Assembly (NCBI GenBank): GCA_007128045.1
Contig: SKYG01000107.1
Coordinates: 1 to 6,189, forward strand
Reading direction: 5' to 3'
From: Bacteroidales bacterium
GTDB lineage: Bacteria > Bacteroidota > Bacteroidia > Bacteroidales > UBA7960
DNA length: 6,189 nt
In this document: positions 1-6,189 of the stretch, piece by piece
How the letters are laid out: each line of letters opens with the position of its first letter
Numbering within the stretch: the first letter of the stretch is position 1
Notes under the pieces: model-generated
The model's database searches: none
Seen by the model: only the letters and a program-made list of their open reading frames with translations
What the model was told of the DNA's origin: nothing
Program-made: the position numbers and the translations under genes

Positions 1-2
1 TG

Positions 3-836
3 AACTGGGATTTGTTTATCGGTCCGGCACCCATGCGTCCTTACAATGAAATTTATACACCCTGGAATTTTCGTGGGTGGTGGGACTTTGGTACTGGTGC
101 ATTGGGAGATATGGCTTGTCATATCCTGCACCCTGTATTTAAAGGCTTGAAGTTGGGTTATCCAAGCAAGGCTCAGGGAACATCTACCTTGCTGTTACAG
201 GATTCTGCCCCACAGGCCGAGAAGGTACGTCTAATTTTTCCTGCAAGGCCTAACGATCCGAAGATCGCCTATCCCGAAGTGGAGGTTACCTGGTATGATG
301 GCGGTTTGAGACCCAATATGCCCGATGGATGGCCGGAAGGAAAGAATATGAATGATGCCGGCGGGGGTGTTATTTTCCACGGAACCAAAGATAAGTTGAT
401 CTGCGGTTGTTATGGTTTGCGTCCGTGGCTGCTCTCCGGCAGAGTACCCAATGCCCCCAAAGTACTTAGAAGGGTAGAGGAAGGTCATTATATGGATTGG
501 GTGCGCGCTTGTAAAGAGAATCCTGCCAACAGGATTGAAACAGCCTCTTCCTTCAAAGAAGCCGGGCCTTTCAATGAAATGGTGGTGATGGGTGTGCTGG
601 CTGTACGTCTGCAGGAGCTGTACAAAGAACTTGAATGGGATGGGGAAAAAATGGAATTCACCAACATCTCAGATGATGAGACACTGAAAATTGTCATTGA
701 AGATGGTTTCAACATCACCGATGGACATCCTACATTCAGAAAAACCTTTACTGATCCGCTCAATGCCAAGGCCTTTGCCAGCGAGCTGATCAAGCATAAT
801 TACAGGGAAGGGTGGAATTTGCCCGCCATGCCTTAA
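3..836 (+). CDS. Gfo/Idh/MocA-family oxidoreductase, C-terminal part (5' end cut by window edge)
   Basis: This is the C-terminal portion of a dehydrogenase of the Gfo/Idh/MocA family. These enzymes usually use NAD(P) to oxidise or reduce a hydroxyl on a sugar, inositol or glycoside. The frame is open from the first complete codon (AAC at 3) to TAA at 834-836. The TTG at 12-14 reads as an internal Leu in N-W-D-L-F-I-G-P-A-P, so it is not the true start. The segment W-D-F-G-T-G-A-L-G-D-M-A-C-H (ending at 122) is typical of the substrate-binding domain. It carries the family's D-x-x-x-H motif, with Asp codon 108-110 and the likely catalytic His codon 120-122. The N-terminal Rossmann fold, with its G-x-G-x-x-G and E-K-P motifs, lies outside the window, so cofactor and export signals cannot be judged. 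The DUF1080 lipoprotein gene follows 166 bases downstream on the same strand, which suggests a 3-keto-sugar function. The family is nearly certain; the substrate is unknown. Confidence 0.93.
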   Translation, partial: NWDLFIGPAPMRPYNEIYTPWNFRGWWDFGTGALGDMACHILHPVFKGLKLGYPSKAQGTSTLLLQDSAPQAEKVRLIFPARPNDPKIAYPEVEVTWYDGGLRPNMPDGWPEGKNMNDAGGGVIFHGTKDKLICGCYGLRPWLLSGRVPNAPKVLRRVEEGHYMDWVRACKENPANRIETASSFKEAGPFNEMVVMGVLAVRLQELYKELEWDGEKMEFTNISDDETLKIVIEDGFNITDGHPTFRKTFTDPLNAKAFASELIKHNYREGWNLPAMP

Positions 837-847
837 ATAACAGAAAG

Positions 848-938
848 GTCGAGAGTCAAAGGTCAAAGGTCAAAGGTCAAAGGTCAAAAGTCGAAAGTCG
901 AAAGTCGAAAGTCGAAAGTCAAATGTCAAATGTCAAAT
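848..938. repeat. Tandem heptanucleotide array, 13 units of GTC(A/G)A(A/G)N
   Basis: A GTC triplet recurs every seven bases without a phase break at 848, 855, 862 and so on to 932, giving 13 units. The units fall into blocks: GTCGAGA once, GTCAAAG four times, GTCAAAA once, GTCGAAA four times, then GTCAAAT three times. This block order is what stepwise slippage and local copying of variants would produce. A seven-base period is not a multiple of three, and the array lies between two well-defined genes, so it is not coding. Similar intergenic GTCGAAA-type heptads are, to my recollection, frequent in Bacteroidota genomes; their function is unknown to me. On the minus strand the array gives repeated TTTGAC or TTCGAC. 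Confidence 0.95.
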
Positions 939-1002
939 GAATGGTTATAATAGTCGCTTTGACAATCAGATAATCAGAAAAACAATTTAACACATTAAAA
1001 AA

Positions 1003-1770
1003 ATGAAATCAATATTGAGTTTAGGTATCTTACTGACATCATTAATTTTACTCGTAACCGCATGTGGTCCGGCCACTCAAAGGAGTGATAATGGCGAATT
1101 ACCCATCAACACTTTGTCGCAGGAAGAGGTCGCAGAAGGTTTTTACCTTTTGTTTGATGGCGAATCATTTGATGGCTGGCGCGGCTATAACAAAGCCAAT
1201 TTTCCTGAAGCAGGATGGGTTATTGAAGATGGCGCCATGAAAGTGGAAGGCAAGGGTACCGGTGAAGCCGGAGGCCGGGGTGGCGACATTATTTATGATA
1301 AGAAGTTTCGTGACTTTCACCTGAAGCTGGAGTGGAAAGTGTCGCGTGGTGGTAACAGTGGCGTTTTTTACCTTGGACAGGAAATACCGGGAGAACCCGT
1401 TTGGAAGTCAGCACCAGAGTTGCAGATCCTCGACAATGAAAACCATCTGGATGGTCAGCTTGGCGTAGATGGAAACAGAAAAGCGGGTTCACTATATGAC
1501 CTGATACCTGCAAAGCCACAGAATGCCAATCCCTATGGCGAATGGAACGAGGTGGAAGTCATGGTATACAGAGGCACTGTTGTGCACAAAATGAACGGAG
1601 AAGTGGTGTTGGAATACCACCTGGGAACATCAGACTGGGACCGGATGATAGAGAATAGCAAGTTTGCGCCGTTTAAAGAGTGGTTTGGTGTGGCGCGTGA
1701 GGGGTATATTGCCTTGCAGGATCACGGCGATGATGTGTGGTTCCGTAACATCCGCATCAAGGAGTTTTAA
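1003..1770 (+). CDS. DUF1080 / 3-keto-disaccharide hydrolase-family lipoprotein
   Basis: This 255-residue protein belongs to the DUF1080 family, now named 3-keto-disaccharide hydrolase (LamG/concanavalin-like jelly roll). Members are thought to act on 3-keto-glycosides made by partner dehydrogenases. Residues 1-20 form a lipoprotein signal: Lys2, a hydrophobic run, then lipobox V-T-A-C with the acylated Cys at 21. No acidic run follows the Cys, so surface export is not indicated and an inner-leaflet, periplasm-facing location is plausible. The domain spans about 45-255, with F-D-G-E-S-F-D-G-W near 51-59, G-G-N-S-G-V at 116-121, P-E-L-Q-I-L-D-N at 138-145 and the family's closing V-W-F-R-N-I-R-I. 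Length is normal for a single-domain member. The ATG at 1003 is chosen because the signal peptide begins there; an A-rich stretch replaces a Shine-Dalgarno site, as is common in Bacteroidota. It probably works with the upstream oxidoreductase. Catalytic residues and substrate cannot be assigned from sequence alone. Confidence 0.93.
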   Translation: MKSILSLGILLTSLILLVTACGPATQRSDNGELPINTLSQEEVAEGFYLLFDGESFDGWRGYNKANFPEAGWVIEDGAMKVEGKGTGEAGGRGGDIIYDKKFRDFHLKLEWKVSRGGNSGVFYLGQEIPGEPVWKSAPELQILDNENHLDGQLGVDGNRKAGSLYDLIPAKPQNANPYGEWNEVEVMVYRGTVVHKMNGEVVLEYHLGTSDWDRMIENSKFAPFKEWFGVAREGYIALQDHGDDVWFRNIRIKEF

Positions 1771-1835
1771 ACAAGCTGTAAAAGGTTTTACCTCAACAGT
1801 GAGCCCACTCCTAAAATGATGGTTTCCTTATTTCC

Positions 1836-1861
1836 CGCAGATTTCGCAGATTAACGCAGAT
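1836..1861. repeat. Three CGCAGAT repeats in the convergent intergenic gap
   Basis: CGCAGAT occurs at 1836-1842, 1845-1851 and 1855-1861, with AT-rich linkers and start-to-start spacings of 9 and 10 bases. A related pair, GTAGCG and TTAGCG, follows at 1891-1896 and 1901-1906, again 10 bases apart. The gap 1771-1963 between the two convergent genes holds no credible ORF. The motif style (AATCTGCG read on the minus strand) is one I recall as a common dispersed intergenic repeat in Bacteroidota. Its role is unknown; roughly helical-turn spacing could equally reflect slippage history. Confidence 0.7.
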
Positions 1862-1963
1862 GTTAACCAATTGATTATCATAAAAAAATAGTAGCGAAAA
1901 TTAGCGTAATCAGCAGGCAAGACTTTTCGTAGTAGTCTCAACAGTTGATAAGCATAGCGCATA

Positions 1964-4567
1964 TCAGTAATTCTTTGCCGGAAACTGATCCTCCCACCAT
2001 TCGGGCTCATCTTTGAGGTATTTATCCCACCATCCCATGATGGCGTTATGCCATTGTATTCTTTTATTATAGGTAAGGATATGATGATCTTCTCCTTTAA
2101 CCAAAACCAGTTCAACTGGGCGATCCAACAATTTTAACGCGGTAAACATCTGGATGCTTTCGCCGGGGGGCACGTTGGTGTCACTGTCGCCGGTGATCAA
2201 TAACAGCGGCGTGGTAACCTTATCAGCGTGGAACAGCGGACTTTGCCCGATATAGATATCCTGGTTGTTCCAAGGGAAGCTATCGGCTGTAGCCAGGGCA
2301 CTGTAGGCATAGCCCCAGTATCCTTCTCCCCAATAGCTGGAGATCGAGCTGATTCCAGCGTGCGATATGGCGGCTGCGAATATATCGGTACGGGTTGTCA
2401 ATAGCATGGTCATGAATCCGCCATAGGAGGCACCTGCGCATCCTACCTTTTTAGGATTGGTAAAAGGATGTGCTTCCAGAAACATCTGTGTCCCTTCGAT
2501 GATCTCATCAGCAACAGTGATCCCCCAGTTATTGACATGGGCTGCAGAAAACGATTGGCCGAACCCTATGGCACCGCTGGGTTGAAGCACATACACTACG
2601 TAGCCATGTCCTGCCCATATGTTAAATGGATACCTGCCTCCAAAGGTGCGACCCACGGGGGTTGTGCCCCCATAGTAATACACGATAACAGGATAGTTGT
2701 TCTCCGGATCAAAATCAGGAGGCAGGTAATAACGCCCTTTAATGTGCACCCCAGATGATGCTGTAAAATCCCAGTCGTGAACATCTCCAAAACGGACATG
2801 TCTATATGTTTGTGATTCAGTATCTTCAAGGATTGACACCCTGTTATTCCTCAGGTCAAGGTTAAATGCTTTGCTATGGTCATTGGCCTGATTACCCCAG
2901 AAGGCAAGCACCTGACCATGATCTGATGCATTCATACCGGAAACAAAGTCGATGCCGGTGTCAATCAGCGAAAACTGTTCTCTTCGGATGTCGTACCGGT
3001 AGATGCGACGGTAGTCCTCATCTACGGCAAGTAAGAAAATCTGGCTGGTTGCAGGGTGCCAGTAAGCTGAAGAGACGGCTGGGTTGAAGTCACGTGTAAA
3101 GCAGGTTACAGAACGTTTCTCCAGATCAAAGATATATGCCTGGGTGTCATAATTGTTTGGAATGATATGATCAGGTGTGGTAATTCCAGCCCCGCCAAAT
3201 GCATTGGGGCCGCCAGTTGCCAGGAGTTTGGTGCCATCGGGAGAAAAAGAGGCATTGATACTCCAGCGTTCGTTTGCCAGGATGGTATCGACAGCGAGCG
3301 TCATGATATTCATCAAGTAAAGGTGCTGTTTTGAGTATGGCCTTTCCTGATAGTCAGGTCGTGACTGGCTGATCAGCAGGTATTGGCTGTCGGGGCTTAT
3401 ATCTTGCAGGGAGGTGGTTACATTTCCGTATGTTAGTCTTGTTCGTATCCCTGATGCTACATCCAGTTTAAACAGGAAGTCCCGGTGCCGCCACTGAGGT
3501 TGCCGGTCACTCATATTGATTACCTGGCGCATAGTCAGGTCTGTTCCTGAACCTTCCTCCCGTATGGCGTAAATGACCACTTTTTCATCAGGGGTCCATC
3601 GAAAACTGCGAAAGTTTTCAATTTTCTTTATGATAATGCGTTGTTCTCCTGTTTCCATATGATGCCAGTGCAGGCTTGTCTTGCCATCCTGGGTGGTGGT
3701 AAAAGAAATGACATTGCTTTTTGGAAGCCATGAAAAGCGGCTGGCACGGCTATGCCTGTAAGAGTGTATCACACTGCCGTCATGACTTCTCTTAACCTCT
3801 GTCCATGATTCAGACTGGTTGGAAGGTGGCAGGGTCTGGCTATACTGTACCGCGTAATACGTGCCATCCGGGGAAGGGCTTATACTGGAAATCTTTATTC
3901 CATCCAGAAGGTGATTGATGTTTTTTATGTTTTTGGGGCTTAGCCCAAGATGAATGTTATCTGGTCGAAATGGCTCTTTAACTTCCAGGTTGGCCATGAC
4001 TTTCCATTCCAGTCCTTCATCAGGAGGTCGTAAGGTTTTTATGATCAACAGGTGGGTTCCCTGTGTAAGTGTTAACTCCTGTGTAACTTTTCCTATGGTA
4101 TTTTCTTCTGTTTCGACACTGCCTTTGGTACCGATCTTTGTGCCATTTAGCCATGCTTCCAGCAGGTAAGGGCTTTTTATTTCAAGCTGAGCTGAGATCC
4201 ACCTGTTGGGAGTGATATAGGTGGCGAGATAGGCTACCTGCGGATATAAAGGAGTCTCCTGATTGCCGGGGAACACGTATCCATTGCTATCAGAATAAAC
4301 GGGGGTCCAGGTTTGTGATCCATTTGTGGGCCAAAGGAATGGCATGTCTTGCTCAGGGAAAATATCTTTCAGAGAAAGGTGTTCAAAAACCAGCAAGTCG
4401 CGGTCTGAGAAGCTTTCACCTTGCGTATTCTCATGTGTATGAAATGCAGGGTAGTTGACCTGTTGGGCACCACTTGAAAGCCATTGTGAGATGACCAGTT
4501 TTTCAGCGGTCAATCCGCCTGTTGGGAAAATAATTATAAATAGAAGATAAACAGCAATCCGGTTCAT
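1964..4567 (-). CDS. Secreted S9-family (prolyl oligopeptidase/DPP IV-like) serine peptidase
   Basis: This 867-residue exported peptidase probably trims peptides in the periplasm or outside the cell. Residues 1-21 form a signal peptide (Arg3, hydrophobic 4-14, likely cleavage after L-T-A), with no lipobox. Residues about 45-195 form an extra beta-rich region with Y-L-A-T-Y near 111 and E-A-W-L-N-G near 137-142, resembling galactose-binding-like jelly rolls. Residues about 225-600 contain propeller-type S-P-D-G/S-P-D-x repeats near 232, 325, 391 and 442. The C-terminal alpha/beta hydrolase domain (about 620-855) has Y-Y-Y-G-G near its start, G-F-G-Q-S-F, nucleophile Ser714 in G-A-S-Y-G-G, Asp796 in G-D-S-D-T-N-V-P and His828 in G-E-D-H-H. 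The triad is intact, so the enzyme should be active. Start ATG (complement of 4565-4567) is set by the signal peptide; stop is TGA. It is convergent with the DUF1080 gene and divergent from glyA, so it is probably its own transcription unit. Dipeptidyl versus oligopeptidase specificity is undecided. Confidence 0.95.
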   Translation of the reverse strand: MNRIAVYLLFIIIFPTGGLTAEKLVISQWLSSGAQQVNYPAFHTHENTQGESFSDRDLLVFEHLSLKDIFPEQDMPFLWPTNGSQTWTPVYSDSNGYVFPGNQETPLYPQVAYLATYITPNRWISAQLEIKSPYLLEAWLNGTKIGTKGSVETEENTIGKVTQELTLTQGTHLLIIKTLRPPDEGLEWKVMANLEVKEPFRPDNIHLGLSPKNIKNINHLLDGIKISSISPSPDGTYYAVQYSQTLPPSNQSESWTEVKRSHDGSVIHSYRHSRASRFSWLPKSNVISFTTTQDGKTSLHWHHMETGEQRIIIKKIENFRSFRWTPDEKVVIYAIREEGSGTDLTMRQVINMSDRQPQWRHRDFLFKLDVASGIRTRLTYGNVTTSLQDISPDSQYLLISQSRPDYQERPYSKQHLYLMNIMTLAVDTILANERWSINASFSPDGTKLLATGGPNAFGGAGITTPDHIIPNNYDTQAYIFDLEKRSVTCFTRDFNPAVSSAYWHPATSQIFLLAVDEDYRRIYRYDIRREQFSLIDTGIDFVSGMNASDHGQVLAFWGNQANDHSKAFNLDLRNNRVSILEDTESQTYRHVRFGDVHDWDFTASSGVHIKGRYYLPPDFDPENNYPVIVYYYGGTTPVGRTFGGRYPFNIWAGHGYVVYVLQPSGAIGFGQSFSAAHVNNWGITVADEIIEGTQMFLEAHPFTNPKKVGCAGASYGGFMTMLLTTRTDIFAAAISHAGISSISSYWGEGYWGYAYSALATADSFPWNNQDIYIGQSPLFHADKVTTPLLLITGDSDTNVPPGESIQMFTALKLLDRPVELVLVKGEDHHILTYNKRIQWHNAIMGWWDKYLKDEPEWWEDQFPAKNY

Positions 4568-4672
4568 GATGTTGTATGTTAATAATGGGTTAATTTTTGG
4601 CTATAAATGTAATATTTTTGACTGATTTGGGGTACATTAGATTTTGTTTTCAGGCCTTTGGTAAAATATTCT

Positions 4673-4680
4673 TAATTTTG
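4673..4680 (+). promoter_or_regulatory. Candidate Bacteroidota -7 promoter element for glyA
   Basis: TAATTTTG matches the Bacteroidota -7 consensus TAnnTTTG exactly and ends 46 bases before the glyA ATG, which would give a leader of about 40 bases. TTTG at 4657-4660 and at 4643-4646 are possible -33 partners, but their spacers (12 and 26 bases) are shorter and longer than the usual roughly 17-23. The element is therefore plausible, not proven, and AT-rich DNA yields such matches by chance. Confidence 0.4.
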
Positions 4681-4726
4681 GACTGCATTCATGTTTTTAT
4701 AATAATCAGTAAACCAAGGTAAGAAA

Positions 4727-6007
4727 ATGGAAAGAGACCATAAGATTTTTGATCTGATTGAACTGGAGCATCAACGTCAGATGCATGGAGTGGAGCTTAT
4801 CGCTTCTGAGAATTTTGTCAGCGAGCAGGTGCTGGAAGCTATGGGTAGTGTGATGACCAATAAATATGCGGAGGGGTATCCCGGTCGTCGTTACTACGGC
4901 GGTTGTCAGATAGTGGATCAGTCGGAACAACTTGCCATAGATCGTGTAAAAGAATTGTTTGGGGCTGAATGGGCGAATGTTCAGCCACATAGTGGCGCTC
5001 AGGCCAATGCAGCAGTCTTTTTGGCCTGTTTGAAGCCGGGAGATACATTCATGGGTCTTGACCTGAGTCATGGAGGGCACTTGTCGCACGGTGCCCCTGT
5101 AAATCTTTCAGGTATTTTATACCGTCCTGTAGCCTATTCTGTAAGTGAGGAAACCGGCACGATCGACTATGAACAGATGGAAAAGGTAGCCAGAACAGAA
5201 AGGCCAAAACTCATTATAGCAGGGGCCTCGGCGTATCCGCGCGACTGGGATTATAAGCGTATGCGTGAGATTGCTGACGAGATAGGGGCTGTATTAATGG
5301 CAGACATTGCACATCCGGCAGGTTTAATAGCAGCCGGTTTACTCAATGACCCGCTTCCATATTGTCACATTGTAACTACGACAACCCATAAGACCTTAAG
5401 AGGGCCAAGAGGCGGGCTCATTATGATTGGAAAGGATATGGAAAACCCCTGGGGTGTCAAGACACCAAAAGGAGAAGTGAAAATGTTGTCGGCTGTGTTG
5501 GATAGTGCTGTCTTTCCCGGTACCCAGGGAGGTCCGCTGGAGCATATCATTGCTGCCAAGGCTGTTGCTTTTGGCGAAGCCCTTTCTCCGTCATGGAAAC
5601 CTTACGCGCAGCAGGTGATGAAAAATGCCCAGTCCATGGCTAAAGCATTTATCGCTAAAGGTTATCATGTGACATCAGGAGGTACCGACAACCATCTGAT
5701 GCTCATTGATCTGAGGTCTAAGTTCCCTGATATTACAGGCAAAAAGGTGGAAAATACCCTCGTGCAGGCTGATATTACCATCAATAAGAATATGGTGCCG
5801 TTCGACAGTCGTTCACCATTTCAAACCTCCGGCATCAGGATCGGAAGCGCCGCGGTTACTACCCGCGGACTAAAAGAAGATGACGTGTTTCAGATCGTGG
5901 ATATGATTGACAAGGTGATATCAAATATTGATGATGAGAAGGCCATTGCAGATGTAAGAAAGGATGTGAATGAGCTGATGGGTCAATTTCCGCTGTTTGG
6001 TTACTAA
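4727..6007 (+). CDS. glyA: Serine hydroxymethyltransferase
   Basis: GlyA is a cytoplasmic pyridoxal-phosphate enzyme. It converts serine and tetrahydrofolate to glycine and 5,10-methylene-tetrahydrofolate, the main source of one-carbon units. The 426 residues are close to the 417 of the E. coli enzyme, so the gene is complete. Visible signatures in order are E-L-I-A-S-E-N-F-V-S near 25-34, N-K-Y-A-E-G-Y-P-G-R-R-Y-Y-G-G, H-S-G-A-Q-A-N, the D-I-A-H-P-A-G segment that holds the cofactor Asp, and T-T-T-T-H-K-T with the Schiff-base Lys at 222. T-S-G-I-R-I-G carries the substrate-carboxylate Arg. After it, the usual G-T-P-A reads G-S-A-A, a mild variation that I believe also occurs in relatives. 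The ATG at 4727 is preceded by AAGGT at 4716-4720, a weak Shine-Dalgarno seven bases upstream, and it opens the family's usual N-terminus (M-x-R-D-x-x-I-F-D-L-I-E). It is divergent from the S9 peptidase gene across a 159-base gap and appears monocistronic within the window. Confidence 0.99.
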   Translation: MERDHKIFDLIELEHQRQMHGVELIASENFVSEQVLEAMGSVMTNKYAEGYPGRRYYGGCQIVDQSEQLAIDRVKELFGAEWANVQPHSGAQANAAVFLACLKPGDTFMGLDLSHGGHLSHGAPVNLSGILYRPVAYSVSEETGTIDYEQMEKVARTERPKLIIAGASAYPRDWDYKRMREIADEIGAVLMADIAHPAGLIAAGLLNDPLPYCHIVTTTTHKTLRGPRGGLIMIGKDMENPWGVKTPKGEVKMLSAVLDSAVFPGTQGGPLEHIIAAKAVAFGEALSPSWKPYAQQVMKNAQSMAKAFIAKGYHVTSGGTDNHLMLIDLRSKFPDITGKKVENTLVQADITINKNMVPFDSRSPFQTSGIRIGSAAVTTRGLKEDDVFQIVDMIDKVISNIDDEKAIADVRKDVNELMGQFPLFGY

Positions 6008-6051
6008 AAAATGCGTTGATACGATGCTAGCGACAACCCGGCAACCTGGTA

Positions 6052-6071
6052 ATCCCCAATCTGTGGGGGAT
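6052..6071 (+). terminator. GC-rich hairpin downstream of glyA, possible weak terminator
   Basis: ATCCCC at 6052-6057 pairs perfectly with GGGGAT at 6066-6071 around an eight-base loop, 44 bases after the glyA stop. The following bases (CTCTCGCTT) contain no uridine tract, so it does not meet the classic intrinsic-terminator pattern. It could stabilise the 3' end of the glyA mRNA, or be part of the repeat-rich tail that follows. Confidence 0.3.
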
Positions 6072-6116
6072 CTCTCGCTTCGCACGGGGCAGGCTTGGTA
6101 CCTTGGTAACATAAGA

Positions 6117-6182
6117 GGACAGGTCAAGCCCTGTCACTACTGTGCCACTCGGAGGGATTCCTGGACAGGTCAAGCCCTGTCC
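6117..6182. repeat. Two exact copies of a 19-base palindromic (REP-like) repeat
   Basis: GGACAGGTCAAGCCCTGTC occurs at 6117-6135 and again, identical, at 6163-6181, a period of 46 bases. Each copy is itself an inverted repeat. In the second, GGACAGG pairs with CCTGTCC (6176-6182) around the loop TCAAGC; the first has the same stem shortened to six pairs (GACAGG/CCTGTC). The 27-base stretch between copies is not repeated inside the window. The DNA is noncoding, following glyA. It resembles REP-type dispersed intergenic palindromes. The array may continue past the right edge, since the second copy ends only 8 bases from it. Confidence 0.88.
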
Positions 6183-6189
6183 ATACTAA

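Noticed and set aside
12..14. TTG at 12 as the true start of the first gene
   Set aside because: The frame is open back to position 3 and the residues before it (N-W-D) continue the family's conserved W-D-L-x-x-G-P motif, so it is internal to a truncated gene.
946..951. TATAAT, and TTGACA at 959-964, as a sigma70 promoter for the DUF1080 gene
   Set aside because: They are in the wrong order (the -10-like box lies upstream of the -35-like box), each lacks a partner at proper spacing, and Bacteroidota promoters use TTTG/TAnnTTTG instead.
1778..1791. GTAAAAGGTTTTAC as an intrinsic terminator of the DUF1080 gene
   Set aside because: The stem is AT-rich with a tiny loop and no T-run follows, so it would be too unstable to act alone.
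2468..2758. Plus-strand open frame inside the peptidase gene as a separate gene
   Set aside because: It lies wholly antisense to the conserved S9 catalytic domain, has no recognisable domain and no start signal, so it is a shadow frame.
5921..6127. Minus-strand open frame over the end of glyA
   Set aside because: It overlaps conserved glyA codons and the noncoding repeats, and its product has no recognisable feature.
6117..6182. Two repeats with a 27-base spacer as a CRISPR fragment
   Set aside because: The 19-base repeat is shorter than usual CRISPR repeats, there are only two copies, no cas gene is present, and the unit is a full palindrome typical of REP elements.

Overview
This window looks like chromosomal DNA of a Bacteroidota (Bacteroidetes) bacterium, probably near the Bacteroidales/Marinilabiliales, though that finer placement is only an impression from the GlyA sequence. 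Supporting signs are the Bacteroidota-like serine hydroxymethyltransferase, a secreted S9 peptidase and a DUF1080 lipoprotein of types common in that phylum, A-rich start regions with little Shine-Dalgarno character, a TAnnTTTG-type promoter element before glyA, and simple intergenic repeats of styles common in these genomes.

Layout from left to right: (1) positions 3-836, plus strand: the C-terminal part of a Gfo/Idh/MocA-family oxidoreductase, cut by the left edge. (2) 837-1002: a gap holding a tandem array of 13 seven-base units in exact phase. (3) 1003-1770, plus: a complete lipoprotein of the DUF1080 / 3-keto-disaccharide hydrolase family. (4) 1771-1963: a convergent gap with short repeated motifs (CGCAGAT three times, TAGCG twice) and no gene. 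(5) 1964-4567, minus: a complete exported S9-family serine peptidase with an extra N-terminal beta-rich region, a beta-propeller-like middle and an intact Ser/Asp/His triad. (6) 4568-4726: a divergent gap with a candidate glyA promoter. (7) 4727-6007, plus: complete glyA. (8) 6008-6189: a noncoding tail with a GC-rich hairpin and two exact copies of a 19-base palindromic repeat, the second ending only 8 bases before the right edge.

The oxidoreductase and the DUF1080 lipoprotein share a strand and order and fit one job: NAD(P)-type 3-oxidation of a sugar or glycoside, and cleavage or processing of the resulting 3-keto-sugar. The S9 peptidase is an independent extracytoplasmic protein-degradation gene on the other strand. 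glyA is one-carbon/serine-glycine housekeeping. No RNA gene, CRISPR array, transposase or phage gene was found. I do not see a clearly new biological system. The points most worth a second look are the 3-keto-sugar gene pair, the N-terminal extension of the peptidase, and the unrelated repeat families in three of the four intergenic gaps.
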